A stretch of DNA of 64,000 bases. It comes from Phreatobacter aquaticus. Its GTDB lineage: Bacteria > Pseudomonadota > Alphaproteobacteria > Rhizobiales > Phreatobacteraceae. The DNA lies in NCBI RefSeq assembly GCF_005160265.1, contig NZ_CP039865.1, positions 2,504,828-2,568,827 of the forward strand, in the 5' to 3' direction. Shown here in pieces: positions 63,177-64,000 of the stretch (position 1 is its first letter; every line of letters begins with the position of its first letter). The notes under the pieces were generated by a model, which was given only the letters and a program-made list of their open reading frames with translations, did not search any database and had not been told where the DNA came from. Made by a program: the position numbers and the translations under genes.

Positions 63177-64000
63177 TCACGTGAACCGCGTCGCGAACAC
63201 CGCCCCGTCCTCCAGCCCCTGCTCATAGGCCGCACGGATGGCCCCAGCATCGGTCACGGCGAAGCGGCTGGTGAGGATCGGCACGCTCGGCCGCACCACG
63301 ATCCGCTTGTCGGTATCCTCCATCGCCTTGCCGGCGCGGGTCGACAGAACCAGTGTCCGGCCGCCCTGGTTCTCCACATCGGTCAGCCGGTCGATCGGCG
63401 GATTGTCGACGAGGCCGCCATCCAGCGCCGCCCGTCCGCCAACCTTGCCCACCGGCATGAAGGGCGGCACCGTGGCCGTGCCCATCAGCGCGTCCACCAG
63501 CTCGTCCGCGCTCTCGATCTGATGGGTCGAGACCCAGCTCGCGGTGAGGCCGACATGCCGGCCGGCGCGCGAATGGGCCGCCCCCATCCACACCTTCTCC
63601 ACCTGATAGGCGCCGATCGCCAGATAAGCCGCGAGATAGGCCGGCATGAAGCGCGGCGGGTGGGTGATCTGGATCAGGATCTCGGGCGCCGCCTTCAGCG
63701 CGGCGATCTCCAGGGGCCCGAAGACTTCCGCGATCAGCTGGCGATAGAGCGAGCCCACGATGAACGGCGAGCGGCCCTTCAGCATCTCGCTCCACACCAC
63801 CTCGCGCTCGAAGCCCTCGCAGGCGTCGAGCACGATCTTCCTGACACGGTCGCCCTGGCCGATCAGCGAGAAACAGGCCTGGAAGGCGCCGGCCGACACG
63901 GCCACCACCTGCTTCGGGCTCTGGGGATGGCGCGCCGTGAAGGCGTCCCAGAAGCCGCCCTGCCAATAGCACCGGTTGCCGCCGCCGGCGAAGGCAACAG
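63177..64000 (-). CDS. patatin-like phospholipase, 5' end beyond the window
   Basis: At least 273 residues; the frame is still open at the window edge, so the N-terminus is missing. The first visible residues AFAGGGNRCYWQGGFWDAF contain the oxyanion-hole GGGNR of patatins; the nucleophile is the Ser in VAVSAGAFQA (a variant of Gly-x-Ser-x-Gly), and the Asp of the dyad is in ALDGGLVDNPPIDRL. Such enzymes hydrolyse acyl esters of phospholipids or neutral lipids. No signal peptide can be judged. Partner genes unknown. Confidence 0.9.
   Translation of the reverse strand, partial: VAFAGGGNRCYWQGGFWDAFTARHPQSPKQVVAVSAGAFQACFSLIGQGDRVRKIVLDACEGFEREVVWSEMLKGRSPFIVGSLYRQLIAEVFGPLEIAALKAAPEILIQITHPPRFMPAYLAAYLAIGAYQVEKVWMGAAHSRAGRHVGLTASWVSTHQIESADELVDALMGTATVPPFMPVGKVGGRAALDGGLVDNPPIDRLTDVENQGGRTLVLSTRAGKAMEDTDKRIVVRPSVPILTSRFAVTDAGAIRAAYEQGLEDGAVFATRFT

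Overview
This is a GC-rich chromosomal window (roughly 65% GC by eye) from an alphaproteobacterium of the order Hyphomicrobiales (Rhizobiales). The strongest marker is the collinear block miaB-phoH-ybeY-corC/tlyC-like-lnt-(XRE regulator of the PhrR/PraR type)-metK-trmB, an arrangement characteristic of that order. Supporting markers are the dxs-tlyA-rlmD cluster, a SAM-II riboswitch before metZ, an HTH-RibB fusion and a double-length dCTP deaminase. I cannot fix the genus. Nearly all genes are housekeeping or metabolic. I see no prophage, insertion sequence, CRISPR array, rRNA or tRNA.

Layout. 0-12 kb: DMT transporter, orphan FixJ-type response regulator, phosphogluco/phosphomannomutase, OlsB-like acyltransferase, HTH-RibBX fusion, aroC, the divergent acdR/acdS pair (ACC deaminase and its Lrp-type regulator), and fau-ymdB. 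12-16 kb: a leftward fatty-acid set (SDR, crotonase, acyl-CoA dehydrogenase). 16-24 kb: Sua5, then leftward rlmD, tlyA and dxs, an AhpD-like protein, pirin and an atypical SDR. 24-30 kb: VOC protein, DUF1194 protein, histone-deacetylase-like protein, xseB and a chemoreceptor. 30-34 kb: a peptide-type ABC transporter without ATPase genes. 34-43 kb: the miaB-to-trmB block. 43-48 kb: an iron-type ABC permease and ATPase, an M20 amidohydrolase, Dcd, and SAM-II-controlled metZ. 48-54 kb: pyrD, MATE pump, AraC-Ogt fusion, YbaK-like protein, DUF2244 protein and nth. 54-58 kb: a complete five-gene branched-chain amino acid type ABC operon. 58-64 kb: TonB-dependent receptor, thrC, HAD hydrolase and a patatin-like gene running off the window end.

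Two regulatory designs stand out. First, the riboflavin gene ribB is fused to an N-terminal Cro-like DNA-binding domain and to a C-terminal GTP-cyclohydrolase-II-like domain that has lost its zinc cysteines. A 21-bp perfect palindrome lies over its likely -35 box, and the promoter would yield a leaderless mRNA; this looks like an enzyme repressing its own gene. Second, metZ has a well-formed SAM-II aptamer beginning at the predicted +1, followed by two overlapping alternative hairpins, the second an intrinsic terminator. This gives a readable on/off switch for methionine synthesis. metK has a separate leader with two hairpins just before its ribosome binding site.

Intergenic spaces are populated by at least four families of palindromic repeats, usually as inverted pairs 90-180 bp long. 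They explain most of the larger gene-free gaps.
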